Below are positions 16,929 through 25,849 of a stretch of 64,000 bases of DNA, one piece after another. The stretch is from Pseudomonas sp. W4I3. GTDB taxonomy: Bacteria > Pseudomonadota > Gammaproteobacteria > Pseudomonadales > Pseudomonadaceae. A model generated the notes under the pieces. That model searched no databases. It had not been told where the DNA came from and worked only from the letters and a program-made list of their open reading frames with translations. The position numbers and the translations under genes are program-made. The first letter of the stretch is position 1, and each line of letters starts with the position of its first letter. The stretch is taken from NCBI RefSeq assembly GCF_030816195.1, contig NZ_JAUSXS010000001.1, positions 2,999,501-3,063,500 on the forward strand, in the 5' to 3' direction.

Positions 16929-17810
16929 ATGAACCCCTTCGAAGACATGCGCCTGTTCTGCCAGGTCATGGAATCCGGCAGTTTCACCGCCGCCGCCGAG
17001 CAACTGGGCCTGTCCAAGCAGTTCGTCAGCCGCCGCCTGATCCAGCTGGAAGAGCGCCTCGGCGTGCGCCTGCTCAACCGCTCCACGCGGCGCCTGGATG
17101 TCACGCCGCTGGGCCAGAGCTACTACGAATCGGCCTTGCGCCTGCTCGGTGATGTCGAGCAAGTGGAGCAGGGCATCGCCGGGCAGAACAGCGAACCACG
17201 CGGCACCATTCGCCTCAGCGCGCCGTTGTCGTTTGCCATGGCGCATCTGGGCTGCCTGTTGCCGCTGTTCCTGCAGCGCTACCCCGAGGTGGCGGTGGAA
17301 GTCGACCTCAGCGACCGTCCGGTGGACCTGATCGGCGAAGGCTATGACCTGGTGCTGCGGATCGGCACCCTGGAAGATTCCACCCTGATCGCACGGCGCA
17401 TCGCCAGCATCCCAAGGGTGTACTGCGCCAGCCCCGACTACCTGGCGCTGCGCGGCACCCCGCAAAAACCCGACGACCTCGCCGAGCACGATTGCCTGCC
17501 CTACGGCCATGGCCGTCACGTGCAATGGCGCTTCAAAGGCAAGCTGCAAGCGCTGAACGTGAGCGGGCGCATGCGCGTCAATAACGGCGACCTGCTGCGT
17601 GACACCGCGATTGCCGGCCTGGGCGTGACCTACTTGCCGACTTTTATCGTCGGCGACGCCTTGAAGGACGGCCGCCTAGTCAGCGTACTCGACGAATTCG
17701 CCCCCGAAGCCCTGACGCTCTCGGCGGTGTACCCCCAACACCGGCAGAGTTCGCGTCCGGTGCAGGCGCTGGTCGAGTTCCTGCGCGAACGCCTCGCTAG
17801 CGGCTGCTGA
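16929..17810 (+). CDS. LysR-family transcriptional regulator
   Basis: 293 residues from the ATG at 16929, where MNPFEDMRLFCQVMESGSF begins the canonical LysR HTH. The effector domain follows (about 90-290). It belongs by pattern to the AaeR/DmlR-like group. The 3' end overlaps the convergent AraC gene by 14 nt. No operon partner. Confidence 0.88.
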   Translation: MNPFEDMRLFCQVMESGSFTAAAEQLGLSKQFVSRRLIQLEERLGVRLLNRSTRRLDVTPLGQSYYESALRLLGDVEQVEQGIAGQNSEPRGTIRLSAPLSFAMAHLGCLLPLFLQRYPEVAVEVDLSDRPVDLIGEGYDLVLRIGTLEDSTLIARRIASIPRVYCASPDYLALRGTPQKPDDLAEHDCLPYGHGRHVQWRFKGKLQALNVSGRMRVNNGDLLRDTAIAGLGVTYLPTFIVGDALKDGRLVSVLDEFAPEALTLSAVYPQHRQSSRPVQALVEFLRERLASGC

Positions 17811-18834
17811 ACAACTGCCGGATCAGGCTGGGCGTGCTGCCGGTCCAACGCTTGAACGCGCGCCGAAAGTTCGCGGCGTCGTTGAAGTTCAGGTAAGCGG
17901 CCACTTCGTCGTTACTGAACCCCTTGACCTGGTACAGGTGCAGCGCCATGTGCTTGCGCACCCGGTCCACCTGTTGCTGAAAACCGGTGTCATGCTTGTG
18001 CAGCTTGCGCTTGAGGGTCGCCGGGCTCATGGCGAAGGCCTGCGCGGCCTGTTCCAGGCTCGGTGGCTGGCGTACGTGTTCGCGCAGGTAGTCGTAGAGA
18101 CCGTCGAGAAAGCTGGCGGCGAAGCCCAACTGGTCGATCTGTTCCCGGGCTTGCTGGCGTGCCACTTGCCCTGCCGTGGCCGAGGCGCCAGGCCAGGCGC
18201 GGGTGAGGTACTCACGGGGGAGGCACATCATGTCCAGCGGGCGTTCGAAGCGTGTTTGCTCGCCCAGGTGCACCCAGTACTGCTCGACATAACGCGGCTC
18301 GGCATGACTGAAACTGCACGCCCAGGGCAGGCGCTCGCCGCTGAGCCATTGGCTCATGGCAACCAGCGAGGTCATGCTCGCTTCCAGTAGAAAGCGCCAA
18401 TGCTCGCCGGCACCGCAACTGTCGCGCCAGTACAGGTAGGCGTGATGTTCATCCAACTCCAGGTGCAGCGTAACCAGCGGGCTGAGCAGTACTTGTTGCT
18501 GGATAAGGACCTCCAGCGCCTGATGCAGATTCTGCGCATGCCCCAGGGCATGGCTGGCCGCGCCGTAGTAGCCGGGCAGCAGGCGTTGACCAAACAGGAA
18601 GCTGCTGTCGTCGGCGTCCAGCAGCTTGCGGCTGTTGCCGATCAAACCGAGGAACTGCTGCGGGCTCAAGCGTGCGTTGCCGGCCAGGATGTCTTCGTGA
18701 AACAGCCCGGTGCCGCGCAGCAGGCGATGGCTGTCGATGTCCCGGGACAAGGCCAGGTCGATCAGCGTGGCGGGTTGGTAATGGCCAGGAATGAAGCGGC
18801 TGTCGTTTTCATACCCGTTGGCTTTCACGGCCAT
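17797..18834 (-). CDS. AraC-family regulator with arabinose-binding-like (OruR-type) N-terminal domain
   Basis: 345 residues from the ATG at 18832-18834; a TTG 16 nt upstream also opens the frame but falls inside the GGDEF gene. The N-terminal domain (about 20-210) is of the OruR/ArgR-like AraC type, and the C-terminal HTH (LEQAAQAFAMSPATLKRKL, then VAAYLNFNDAANFRRAF) is canonical. The start is one base after the stop of the upstream GGDEF gene, so the two are co-transcribed. Confidence 0.85.
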   Translation of the reverse strand: MAVKANGYENDSRFIPGHYQPATLIDLALSRDIDSHRLLRGTGLFHEDILAGNARLSPQQFLGLIGNSRKLLDADDSSFLFGQRLLPGYYGAASHALGHAQNLHQALEVLIQQQVLLSPLVTLHLELDEHHAYLYWRDSCGAGEHWRFLLEASMTSLVAMSQWLSGERLPWACSFSHAEPRYVEQYWVHLGEQTRFERPLDMMCLPREYLTRAWPGASATAGQVARQQAREQIDQLGFAASFLDGLYDYLREHVRQPPSLEQAAQAFAMSPATLKRKLHKHDTGFQQQVDRVRKHMALHLYQVKGFSNDEVAAYLNFNDAANFRRAFKRWTGSTPSLIRQLFSSR

Positions 18835-18835
18835 C

Positions 18836-19750
18836 TCAGGCGCTTTTCGCAAGGGGTTGCTTGGCCCGCGCCAGCGCCAGGTTCAGGCGCTTGAGCAGGT
18901 CCTGAGGCGCCTCGTCCAGGGCCATTACCACCGCCGTAGTTGCCGCCAGTTGCAGGCGCTCGCCCTGCAGCCGGGTTTTGTGCGCCAGGCTCTGCACCGC
19001 CTGCTGCAACTCCAGCGCCAGCCCTTGAGCCTGGCGTTCGCCCGTGGTGGGCAGCAGCACCACAAAACGGTCACCGGCCAGGCGGCACAACAGGTCCTGG
19101 CGGCGCAGGTTGAGCAACAGCACATGGCTGACCGCCTGCAGCACCGCATCGCCCTCGGCATGCCCGTAGGCCTGGTTGATGGCGGCGAAGTTGTCCAGGT
19201 CCAGGGCCAGCAGTGACAGCGGTTGTTGCTGATCGCGGCTGTCGCAAAGGCTGTCGGCCAGTTGGCGTTTGAGGTAGTCGGCACCGGCCAGGGGCGTGAG
19301 TTTGTCGAACAGCCGATGCTCGCGGAACAGGCGCTCGCGCTTTTCCATCTGCGCGCTGATCGCCAGTTGCTCGCGGTGCCAGTGGTAGATGCCGATCGTC
19401 AGCAGGATCATGCCCACCGGCATCGGCCCCGACTCCAGCCAGTGGTCCCAGGTGATGCTGTCGGGCAGGCGGATGAACTCGTCGAGGCTGTCGATCCACC
19501 AGGAAAAGAAAATGCACGACAGGCCCAGTGCCAGGTAATGGGTGACCCGCCCGGCGGGTCGACTTTTCAGCACCAGGCCCAGCCAGATCAACGCAAGCAG
19601 CGCCGATCCGCCTTCGCCAACGATGTCCAGCCACTCCCACTCACTGACGCTTTTGAGCTCACCGCAGGCCAGGTGCAGGATCAGCCCGAGGTTGGCGGCG
19701 ACCAGCAGCACGGCCAGTTTCCAGCGATGGGGTTTGAGCACGGAAAACAT
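18836..19750 (-). CDS. Membrane GGDEF-domain protein with degenerate active site
   Basis: 304 residues. About five hydrophobic segments occupy residues 10-150 (for example AVLLVAANLGLILHLACG). A GGDEF fold follows, with the metal Asp in ALDLDNFAAINQAYGH but AGDRF in place of GG(D/E)EF, so the second acidic residue is Arg. The inhibitory-site motif RxxD (RRQD) sits five residues before it. Catalysis is therefore doubtful, and c-di-GMP binding at the I-site is a possible remaining role (inference). It is the first gene of a two-gene unit with the AraC regulator. Confidence 0.8.
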   Translation of the reverse strand: MFSVLKPHRWKLAVLLVAANLGLILHLACGELKSVSEWEWLDIVGEGGSALLALIWLGLVLKSRPAGRVTHYLALGLSCIFFSWWIDSLDEFIRLPDSITWDHWLESGPMPVGMILLTIGIYHWHREQLAISAQMEKRERLFREHRLFDKLTPLAGADYLKRQLADSLCDSRDQQQPLSLLALDLDNFAAINQAYGHAEGDAVLQAVSHVLLLNLRRQDLLCRLAGDRFVVLLPTTGERQAQGLALELQQAVQSLAHKTRLQGERLQLAATTAVVMALDEAPQDLLKRLNLALARAKQPLAKSA

Positions 19751-19867
19751 GGCTGCGCGTCCTTGGATGATTCAATCGTGGGCGCCAGCACAGCAGATGA
19801 ATATGACGGCTGCGTGACAGCGGGAGAGGGTCGGATCAGCTCATGGCTGCGGGCGATAAATATCAAA

Positions 19868-19957
19868 ATGTGGAGGGGGCCAGCCCCCGATAGCGGTCTA
19901 TCAGTCAGCTTATTTGTAGCTGACCCACCGCTATCGGGAGCGAGCCCCCTCCCACAT
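19868..19957. repeat. REP inverted repeat (TGTGGGAGGGGGC class)
   Basis: Arms start ATGTGGAGGGGGC and end CCCCCTCCCACAT; inner TAGCGG/CCGCTA pairing is kept. The left arm has one G fewer than other copies. Confidence 0.8.
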
Positions 19958-20038
19958 GAGACCTGCTGAGGTCATATCAGCTCATTCCACGCCCAGAAGT
20001 CTGCGAAAAGCCCAGGTTATGGGCTTCTCGACTCAACC

Positions 20039-20056
20039 CTGTCACAGAACCGTCAT
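20039..20056 (+). promoter_or_regulatory. PhoB box upstream of the TonB-dependent receptor
   Basis: CTGTCAC-AGAA-CCGTCAT matches the 7-4-7 Pho-box consensus (CTGTCAT-N4-CTGTCAT) with two changes. A possible -10 (TAGCTT) begins 11 bp downstream, the spacing of PhoB-activated promoters, and the start codon is 72 bp downstream. Confidence 0.65.
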
Positions 20057-20127
20057 CCCCCATCCCTAGCTTGCCCTCCCAGTTGCCGGGCCTCTTGCCT
20101 GGCGCCAACGGATTTGGGGAGGGTTTC

Positions 20128-22641
20128 ATGTACAAGCGCACCGGGCTCGTCAGCTTCACGCTTAGCGCCTTGGCCCTGGCGGTCGTCTGCGAACGGCTCA
20201 ACGCCGCCGAAGCGGCGACCACCGAGCATGTCGAAGTGGTCGGGCAGGCCGCCGCCATCGGCAGCGCCCTCAAGGAGCAGCGCAGCTCCGACAGCATCAA
20301 GAGCGTGGTGCATGCCGACGGCGTGGCGCAGTTGCCCGATGAAAACGTCGCCGAGGCGGTGCAGCGCCTGCCGGGGATCAGCGTCGAGCGTGACCAGGGC
20401 GAAGGCCGCTTTGTCAGCGTGCGCGGCCTGGGCCCGGACCTCAACAGCGTGACCATCAACGGCACCCTGGTGCCCTCGCCCGAGAGCGAACGCCGCGCCG
20501 TGGCCCTCGACGTACTGCCTTCGGAACTGGTGCAGTCGTTGTCGGTGATCAAGACGCTCACCCCGGACATGGACGCCAACTCCCTCGGCGGCACCGTCGA
20601 CGTTAAAAGCCTGTCGGCGTTCGACCACAAGGGCCTGTTCTATACCGGCAGCACCGAGGCCAGCTACGACAAAAACACCCGCCAGACCAGCCCGAAATTT
20701 TCCGGCGCCGCCAGCAACCGTTTCAGCCTGGGCGACGGTATCGACAACTTCGGCGTGGCCGCGGCCCTCAGTTGGCAGAAGCGTGATTTTGGCTCGGACA
20801 ACGTCGAAACCGGCGGCGCCTGGGATTTCAACAACGGCGCCCGGCTCAACGAGTTCGAACAGCGCGACTACGACATCAGCCGCGAACGCGCCGGTGGCGG
20901 CCTGAACTTCGACTACAAGCCCGATGACCTCAGCAGCTACTACCTGCGCACCCTCTACAGCCGTTACAAGGACACCGAAACCCGCAACGCCGCCAGCCTT
21001 GAATTCGCCGACCCCCAGGCACCCGGCGAGTTAGGCGAGGCCGAGGGTAAGCGCAAGCTCAAGAACCGCGAGGAAACCCAGCAAATCCAGTCCTACGTAT
21101 TCGGCGGCGAACGCATGCTTGGCCTCTGGACCTTGAGCGGCCAGGCCGGCTACAGCCGCTCCAGCGAAGACAGCCCGGCGCATATCGCCGGCGCCACCTT
21201 CGACGGCGGGGATTTCGCCGACAGCGGCTTCTACGACACGGCCAAGCCACGCCCGATCATCGGCAACGGTTTCTACGACGCCAGCAACTTCACCCTCGAC
21301 AAAGTCGACTGGGAGAAACAGCACACCCAGGACACCGAGAAAAACCTGCGCCTGGACCTGGCCCGCGACTACGACCTGGGTGGCTACGCGTCCCAGTTCA
21401 AGTTCGGCGGCAAGGTCAGCCGACGCCACAAGGACAACGACCTGGAAGCCTGGGCCTACAAGGACCTGGATGAGCAGGGCTTCACTGACGAACAGCTCAA
21501 CCTCACCCAGTTTCAGAAAGGCAACCTCGACTACCGCCTTGGCCGCTTCGGGCCGGGCATCAGCGCGGGCAATATTCGCCAACTGATCGGTGGCCTCAAC
21601 CGCGACAACTTCTATGACCCGACCGAATCCCGGGTCAACGACTTCACCATTCGCGAAGACATCAACGCCGGCTACCTGATGAACACCGTCGATATCGACG
21701 ACTGGCGCTTCATCGCCGGGATGCGCTACGAAGGCACCGAGTTCGAAGCCAAGGGCACCGGCGCCACGGACGGCCAGTTCAGCGCCACCGAGACCAAGCG
21801 TCGTTATCACCACTGGCTGCCGGGCGTGCATGCGCGTTACCAGATCGACAAGAACACCCAGGTGCGCGCCGCCTGGACCAAATCCGTGGTGCGTCCGACC
21901 TTCGGCCAATTGGCCCCCGGTTTTGTGATCGACGACGACGAAGCCACCTTCGGCAACCCGGACCTCAAGCCCCTGGAGTCGAGCAACCTGGACCTGGGCA
22001 TCGAACACTTCATGGGCCGTGCCGGCACCGTGTCGGCGTTCGTGTTCTACAAGGACATCCAGAACTTCGTCTACAGCACCGACGTCGCCGGCACCGGCGC
22101 GTGGGCCAACTTCGCCGAGGCGCACACCTTCGCCAACGGCGACAGCGCCAAGCTGTATGGCCTGGAACTGGCCTATTCGCAAAAGTTCGACTGGCTGCCT
22201 GCGCCGTGGAACGGCCTGCTGATCGGCGCCAACAGCACCTTCAGCCGCTCAAGCGCGGATATCGAGGGCTTTGACGGCGCCAGCGGTCGTAACCGCAAGC
22301 GCAACATCAGCCTGCCCAACCAGTCGGACACCGTCGGCAACCTGATGCTGGGCTGGGAAGACGACAAGCTGAGCCTGCGCCTTTCGGCCAACTACAAGTC
22401 GGCCTACCTGTACGAGCTGGCCTCGATCAACGACAAGGCCCATGACCTGCACGTGGATGCCCAGACCTTCGTCGATTTCAGTGCGCGCTATTCGCTGACA
22501 AAGAACCTGCAAGTCAGTTTCGAGGCGCAGAACCTGACTGACGAGTCGTACTTCGTCTACACCGGCCACCGCAGCTACAACGGCCAGTACGAAGAGTACG
22601 GGCCCACCTACAAGCTGGGCCTGACCTTTACCCATTTTTGA
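20128..22641 (+). CDS. TonB-dependent outer-membrane receptor, probably phytate/phosphate-linked
   Basis: 837 residues from the ATG at 20128, which gives a signal peptide of about 28 residues. A TonB-box-like TEHVEVVG follows directly, then a plug domain (QLPDENVAEAVQRLPGISVE; VSVRGLGPDLNSVTINGT) and a 22-strand-type barrel ending in aromatic-rich TYKLGLTFTHF. Substrate is inferred from context: a phytase gene follows, then ExbB-ExbD-TonB, and a Pho box precedes it. An oligosaccharide or siderophore role cannot be excluded from sequence alone. Confidence 0.85.
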   Translation: MYKRTGLVSFTLSALALAVVCERLNAAEAATTEHVEVVGQAAAIGSALKEQRSSDSIKSVVHADGVAQLPDENVAEAVQRLPGISVERDQGEGRFVSVRGLGPDLNSVTINGTLVPSPESERRAVALDVLPSELVQSLSVIKTLTPDMDANSLGGTVDVKSLSAFDHKGLFYTGSTEASYDKNTRQTSPKFSGAASNRFSLGDGIDNFGVAAALSWQKRDFGSDNVETGGAWDFNNGARLNEFEQRDYDISRERAGGGLNFDYKPDDLSSYYLRTLYSRYKDTETRNAASLEFADPQAPGELGEAEGKRKLKNREETQQIQSYVFGGERMLGLWTLSGQAGYSRSSEDSPAHIAGATFDGGDFADSGFYDTAKPRPIIGNGFYDASNFTLDKVDWEKQHTQDTEKNLRLDLARDYDLGGYASQFKFGGKVSRRHKDNDLEAWAYKDLDEQGFTDEQLNLTQFQKGNLDYRLGRFGPGISAGNIRQLIGGLNRDNFYDPTESRVNDFTIREDINAGYLMNTVDIDDWRFIAGMRYEGTEFEAKGTGATDGQFSATETKRRYHHWLPGVHARYQIDKNTQVRAAWTKSVVRPTFGQLAPGFVIDDDEATFGNPDLKPLESSNLDLGIEHFMGRAGTVSAFVFYKDIQNFVYSTDVAGTGAWANFAEAHTFANGDSAKLYGLELAYSQKFDWLPAPWNGLLIGANSTFSRSSADIEGFDGASGRNRKRNISLPNQSDTVGNLMLGWEDDKLSLRLSANYKSAYLYELASINDKAHDLHVDAQTFVDFSARYSLTKNLQVSFEAQNLTDESYFVYTGHRSYNGQYEEYGPTYKLGLTFTHF

Positions 22642-22657
22642 ATTCAACCCATTCCCA

Positions 22658-22748
22658 ATGTGGGAGGGGGCTTGCCCCCGATAGCAGCGGGTCAGGCAAA
22701 GCTGCATCAACTGACACACCGTCATCGGGGGCGAGCCCCCTCCCACAT
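22658..22748. repeat. REP inverted repeat between receptor and phytase
   Basis: ATGTGGGAGGGGGCTTGCCC and its complement ending CCTCCCACAT. It lies inside what looks like one transcription unit and may separate the expression of receptor and phytase. Confidence 0.85.
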
Positions 22749-22783
22749 TGGATCTTCACCGTATTCGAAGGATTTGCTTGTTC

Positions 22784-24649
22784 ATGAGAATTTCCAGGCT
22801 GTACCTGCTGATCGCGCTGGTCACCAGCGCTAATGTGTTCGCCATTGACCTGCCGCTGACCCCTTGGGCGCCGGGCCTGAAAGCCGAAACCGTGGTCTTC
22901 CTGCCCAACGCCACTGAACGCCTCGCCGCGAGCACCCGCGATGGTCTGTTACTGCTTGACGAACACGGCGTCGAACTGGCCCGATTCAAGGGTGATTTCA
23001 GCAGCCTCGACACCCGCACCGTTGGCACTCAAACGCTGGTCGCCAGCCTCGACAACGACCGCCAGCAGGTGGCGCTGATCAACCTCGATGTCGCCCGCAA
23101 GACCTGGGGCACGTCGCTGTACTTGCCTGCCCGCGATTACCCGGTAAACGGTGTGTGCCTGTACCGCGATTCGGCGGCCAACCTGTTTGTGTTCTTGGTG
23201 GGCGAGGAGGGCAAGGGCGAGCAGTGGCTGGTGGGCAACGGCGCAACGCTGTTGGCCCAGGCGCAGCGGGTACGCGGCCTGCCGCTGCCGCCTTCGGCGC
23301 AGTTCTGCCAGGTGGACGATGCGGCCGAGCGCCTGGTGGTCAACGAAGAGAACGTTGGTTGGTGGGCCTACCCGGCGCACCCGGAAGCCGAGGTGAAACG
23401 CACACCCGTGGCGCTGTTCGACAGCCCCAAGCGCGAAGCCGGCGCCATGGCGCTGGTGCCGGGCGGGATGCTGGCGCTGGACCCGAAAACCGCAAAGGTG
23501 CATGTGTTCCAGCAAACCGGCGAGCGCTGGGCCGAGCAATCGAGCCTGACCTTGCCGGGTCTCAAGGAACCGGAGCAACTGTCGATCAATGGGCGGCAGC
23601 TGTTGGTACGCGATGACGACAGCGGCCAGCTCTATCAGGGCCAACTCGACTGGCAGGCCACGCCGGTGCCAACGGCCCCGGTGCTGCCCCAGGTCGCCGC
23701 GCTGCGCCAGACCGACCCGGTAAGCCGCCAGGGCGATGCGGCGGATGACCCCGCGATCTGGATTCATCCGCACACCCCGGCGAAAAGCCGGGTGCTGGGC
23801 ACCAACAAGAAACAGGGCCTGCTGGCCTACGACCTCGACGGCAAGCTGCTGCAGGAGCTGGCCGTAGGGCGCCTGAACAACGTCGACATACGCCCCAACT
23901 TCAGGCTAGGAACGCAGACCGTCGACCTCGCCGTCGCCAGCAATCGCGATCGCAACAGCCTGAGCCTGTTCAGCATCGACCGCCAGAGCGGCGAGCTGCA
24001 GGAAGCCGGAGAAGTGCCGACGCCGCTCAAGGAAATCTACGGTATCTGCCTGTTCCAGCCCGCCAGCGGCGAAATCTATGCAATCGCCAATGGCAAGGAC
24101 GGCACCTTCCTGCAATACCGCTTGAGTGCGCCAGATGGGCGTGTGCAGGGCGAGTTGGTGCGCCAGTTCAAGGTCGACAGCCAGCCGGAAGGCTGCGTGG
24201 CCGACGACCAACGCCAGCGCCTGTTTCTGGGAGAGGAAGACGTCGGCGTGTGGGCGGTGGATGCCCGCGCCGACCAACCGGCCACGCTGACCAGCGTGAT
24301 CAAGGTGGGTGCCCAGTTGCATGCCGACGTTGAGGGCCTGGCGCTGTACCAGAGTCCGGCGCGGGATTACCTGGTGGTCTCAAGCCAGGGCAATGACAGC
24401 TACCTGGTGCTGGACGCCGAACCGCCGTTCGCCATGCGCGGCGCGTTTCGCGTCGGCTTGAACGCCGCTGCCGGCATCGATGGCGCCTCGGAAACCGATG
24501 GCCTCGAAGTCACCGCCATCAACCTCGGAGGGCCGTGGAGCCAGGGCATGCTGGTGGTGCAGGACGGGCGCAAGCGCATGCCCGAGCAAACCCAGAACTT
24601 CAAGTTCGTGCCCTGGGCCGAGGTGACCCGCGCCTTGGAATTGCCCTGA
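22784..24649 (+). CDS. Secreted dual-domain beta-propeller phytase
   Basis: 621 residues from the ATG at 22784, with a signal peptide (MRISRLYLLIALVTSANVFA). The C-terminal part (about 305-621) is a complete beta-propeller phytase: GDAADDPAIWIHP calcium/phosphate motif, LAVASNRDRNSL, YGICLFQP, PEGCVADD, LGEEDVGVW and DVEGLALY. Residues 24-300 look like an incomplete second propeller, as in dual-domain phytases. Known activity: calcium-dependent release of phosphate from phytate. It follows the TonB-dependent receptor, consistent with scavenging of inositol phosphates. Confidence 0.88.
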   Translation: MRISRLYLLIALVTSANVFAIDLPLTPWAPGLKAETVVFLPNATERLAASTRDGLLLLDEHGVELARFKGDFSSLDTRTVGTQTLVASLDNDRQQVALINLDVARKTWGTSLYLPARDYPVNGVCLYRDSAANLFVFLVGEEGKGEQWLVGNGATLLAQAQRVRGLPLPPSAQFCQVDDAAERLVVNEENVGWWAYPAHPEAEVKRTPVALFDSPKREAGAMALVPGGMLALDPKTAKVHVFQQTGERWAEQSSLTLPGLKEPEQLSINGRQLLVRDDDSGQLYQGQLDWQATPVPTAPVLPQVAALRQTDPVSRQGDAADDPAIWIHPHTPAKSRVLGTNKKQGLLAYDLDGKLLQELAVGRLNNVDIRPNFRLGTQTVDLAVASNRDRNSLSLFSIDRQSGELQEAGEVPTPLKEIYGICLFQPASGEIYAIANGKDGTFLQYRLSAPDGRVQGELVRQFKVDSQPEGCVADDQRQRLFLGEEDVGVWAVDARADQPATLTSVIKVGAQLHADVEGLALYQSPARDYLVVSSQGNDSYLVLDAEPPFAMRGAFRVGLNAAAGIDGASETDGLEVTAINLGGPWSQGMLVVQDGRKRMPEQTQNFKFVPWAEVTRALELP

Positions 24650-24650
24650 A

Positions 24651-24668
24651 CGGTCATCACCCGGTCAT
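24651..24668 (+). promoter_or_regulatory. Possible second Pho box before exbB
   Basis: CGGTCAT-CACC-CGGTCAT is a perfect 7-4-7 direct repeat resembling the Pho-box consensus (one change per half). It starts just after the phytase stop codon and ends 28 bp before the exbB ATG, which leaves little room for a normal -10 and ribosome-binding site. Functional status is uncertain. Confidence 0.4.
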
Positions 24669-24696
24669 CCGTTTTTAATCGAATAGGAGCTTCACC

Positions 24697-25389
24697 ATGC
24701 ACGCGACGATGGAACATATGACGATCTGGAGTTTGATCAGCGACGCCAGCCTGTTGGTCAAGGCGGTGATGGTCACGTTGTTGCTGGCCTCGTTGACCAG
24801 TTGGTACCTGATCATCCGGCGCGGCAGCGTGCTGCGGCGCCTGGAGCGACAGCTGCACGACTTCCTGGCGCGCTTTCGCGTTGCCACGGATTTGCAACCC
24901 TTGTACCGCCAGGCCGTGCAGGCGGGCGAGGGCGGTGTGGCGCCGATCTTTATTGCCGGCCTGCAGGAATACCAGCACCTGCACAACCATGACCCCGCCG
25001 TGCTCGAAGGCGTGGAGCGCGCCTTGCAGGTGGCGATCACCGAGCAGGAAATGGAGCTGGAAAAGGGCCTGCAATTTCTCGCGACGGTGGGCTCGGTCAG
25101 CCCCTATATCGGTCTGTTCGGCACGGTGTGGGGCATCATGAATTCCTTCCTCGGCTTGTCCCAGGTGCAGCAGGCCACGCTGTCGACGGTCGCGCCGGGC
25201 ATCGCCGAAGCCTTGATTGCCACGGCCATCGGCCTGTTTGCGGCGATCCCGGCGGTGATTGCCTACAACCGCTTCGCCGTGCGCAGCCAGACCCTGCTCA
25301 CCCGCTACTACGCCTTCGGCAACGAATTGCAAGTGCGCCTGCACCGCGCCCTGCGGGGTACCCCGATCAACCTGGCCGTGGCCGCCTGA
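24697..25389 (+). CDS. exbB: ExbB/TolQ/MotA proton-channel family protein
   Basis: 230 residues. Three membrane segments: LVKAVMVTLLLASLTSWYLI near the N-terminus, then two after GTVWGIMNSFLGLS and in ALIATAIGLFAAIPAVIAY, the conserved ExbB/TolQ pore region. AGGAG lies 7 nt before the ATG. With the next two genes it forms a dedicated energising complex for the upstream receptor. Confidence 0.9.
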   Translation: MHATMEHMTIWSLISDASLLVKAVMVTLLLASLTSWYLIIRRGSVLRRLERQLHDFLARFRVATDLQPLYRQAVQAGEGGVAPIFIAGLQEYQHLHNHDPAVLEGVERALQVAITEQEMELEKGLQFLATVGSVSPYIGLFGTVWGIMNSFLGLSQVQQATLSTVAPGIAEALIATAIGLFAAIPAVIAYNRFAVRSQTLLTRYYAFGNELQVRLHRALRGTPINLAVAA

Positions 25390-25402
25390 AAGGAGCAAAC
25401 CC

Positions 25403-25849
25403 ATGCTGATCAGGCCGCAACGCAAGCACGGGCCCAAGGCCGAAATGAACGTGGTGCCTTACATCGACGTGATGCTGGTGCTGTTGGTGATCTTCATGGT
25501 CACCGCACCCATGCTCACCCAGGGCGTGAAGATCGAACTGCCCAAAGTCGCCGCCGAGGCGTTGGCTAGTGACACCCGCCAGCAGATCCTCACCTTGTCG
25601 GTGAAGGCGGACGGCGGCTACTACTGGAACCTGGGCGGCGAACTCGACACCCGCAACCAGACCGACAGCGCGGTGAGCCTGGAGGAAATGGGCGCCAAGG
25701 TCACGCAAGTGGTGGCGGCGCGCAGCGACACCCAGGTGTATATCCGCGCTGACGACAACGCCGGGTACGGCCGCGTAGTAGCGGCCATGGCGGTGCTGCA
25801 AAAGGGCGGGGTCAGCAACCTGGGGCTGGTGACCGAGGCCCCGCAATGA
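25403..25849 (+). CDS. exbD: ExbD/TolR family protein
   Basis: 148 residues from the ATG at 25403 (AGGAG just upstream). The motif MNVVPYIDVMLVLLVIFMV contains the conserved channel aspartate in the single membrane segment; the rest is a periplasmic domain. It overlaps tonB by 4 nt (ATGA). Confidence 0.92.
   Translation: MLIRPQRKHGPKAEMNVVPYIDVMLVLLVIFMVTAPMLTQGVKIELPKVAAEALASDTRQQILTLSVKADGGYYWNLGGELDTRNQTDSAVSLEEMGAKVTQVVAARSDTQVYIRADDNAGYGRVVAAMAVLQKGGVSNLGLVTEAPQ

Larger units (their letters stand above)
19751..20127. other. Intergenic region with REP element and Pho-box promoter
   Basis: The 377-bp gap between divergent genes contains a REP hairpin (19868-19957) and the Pho-box-like sequence at 20039-20056. 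I see no other gene or RNA in it. Confidence 0.6.
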
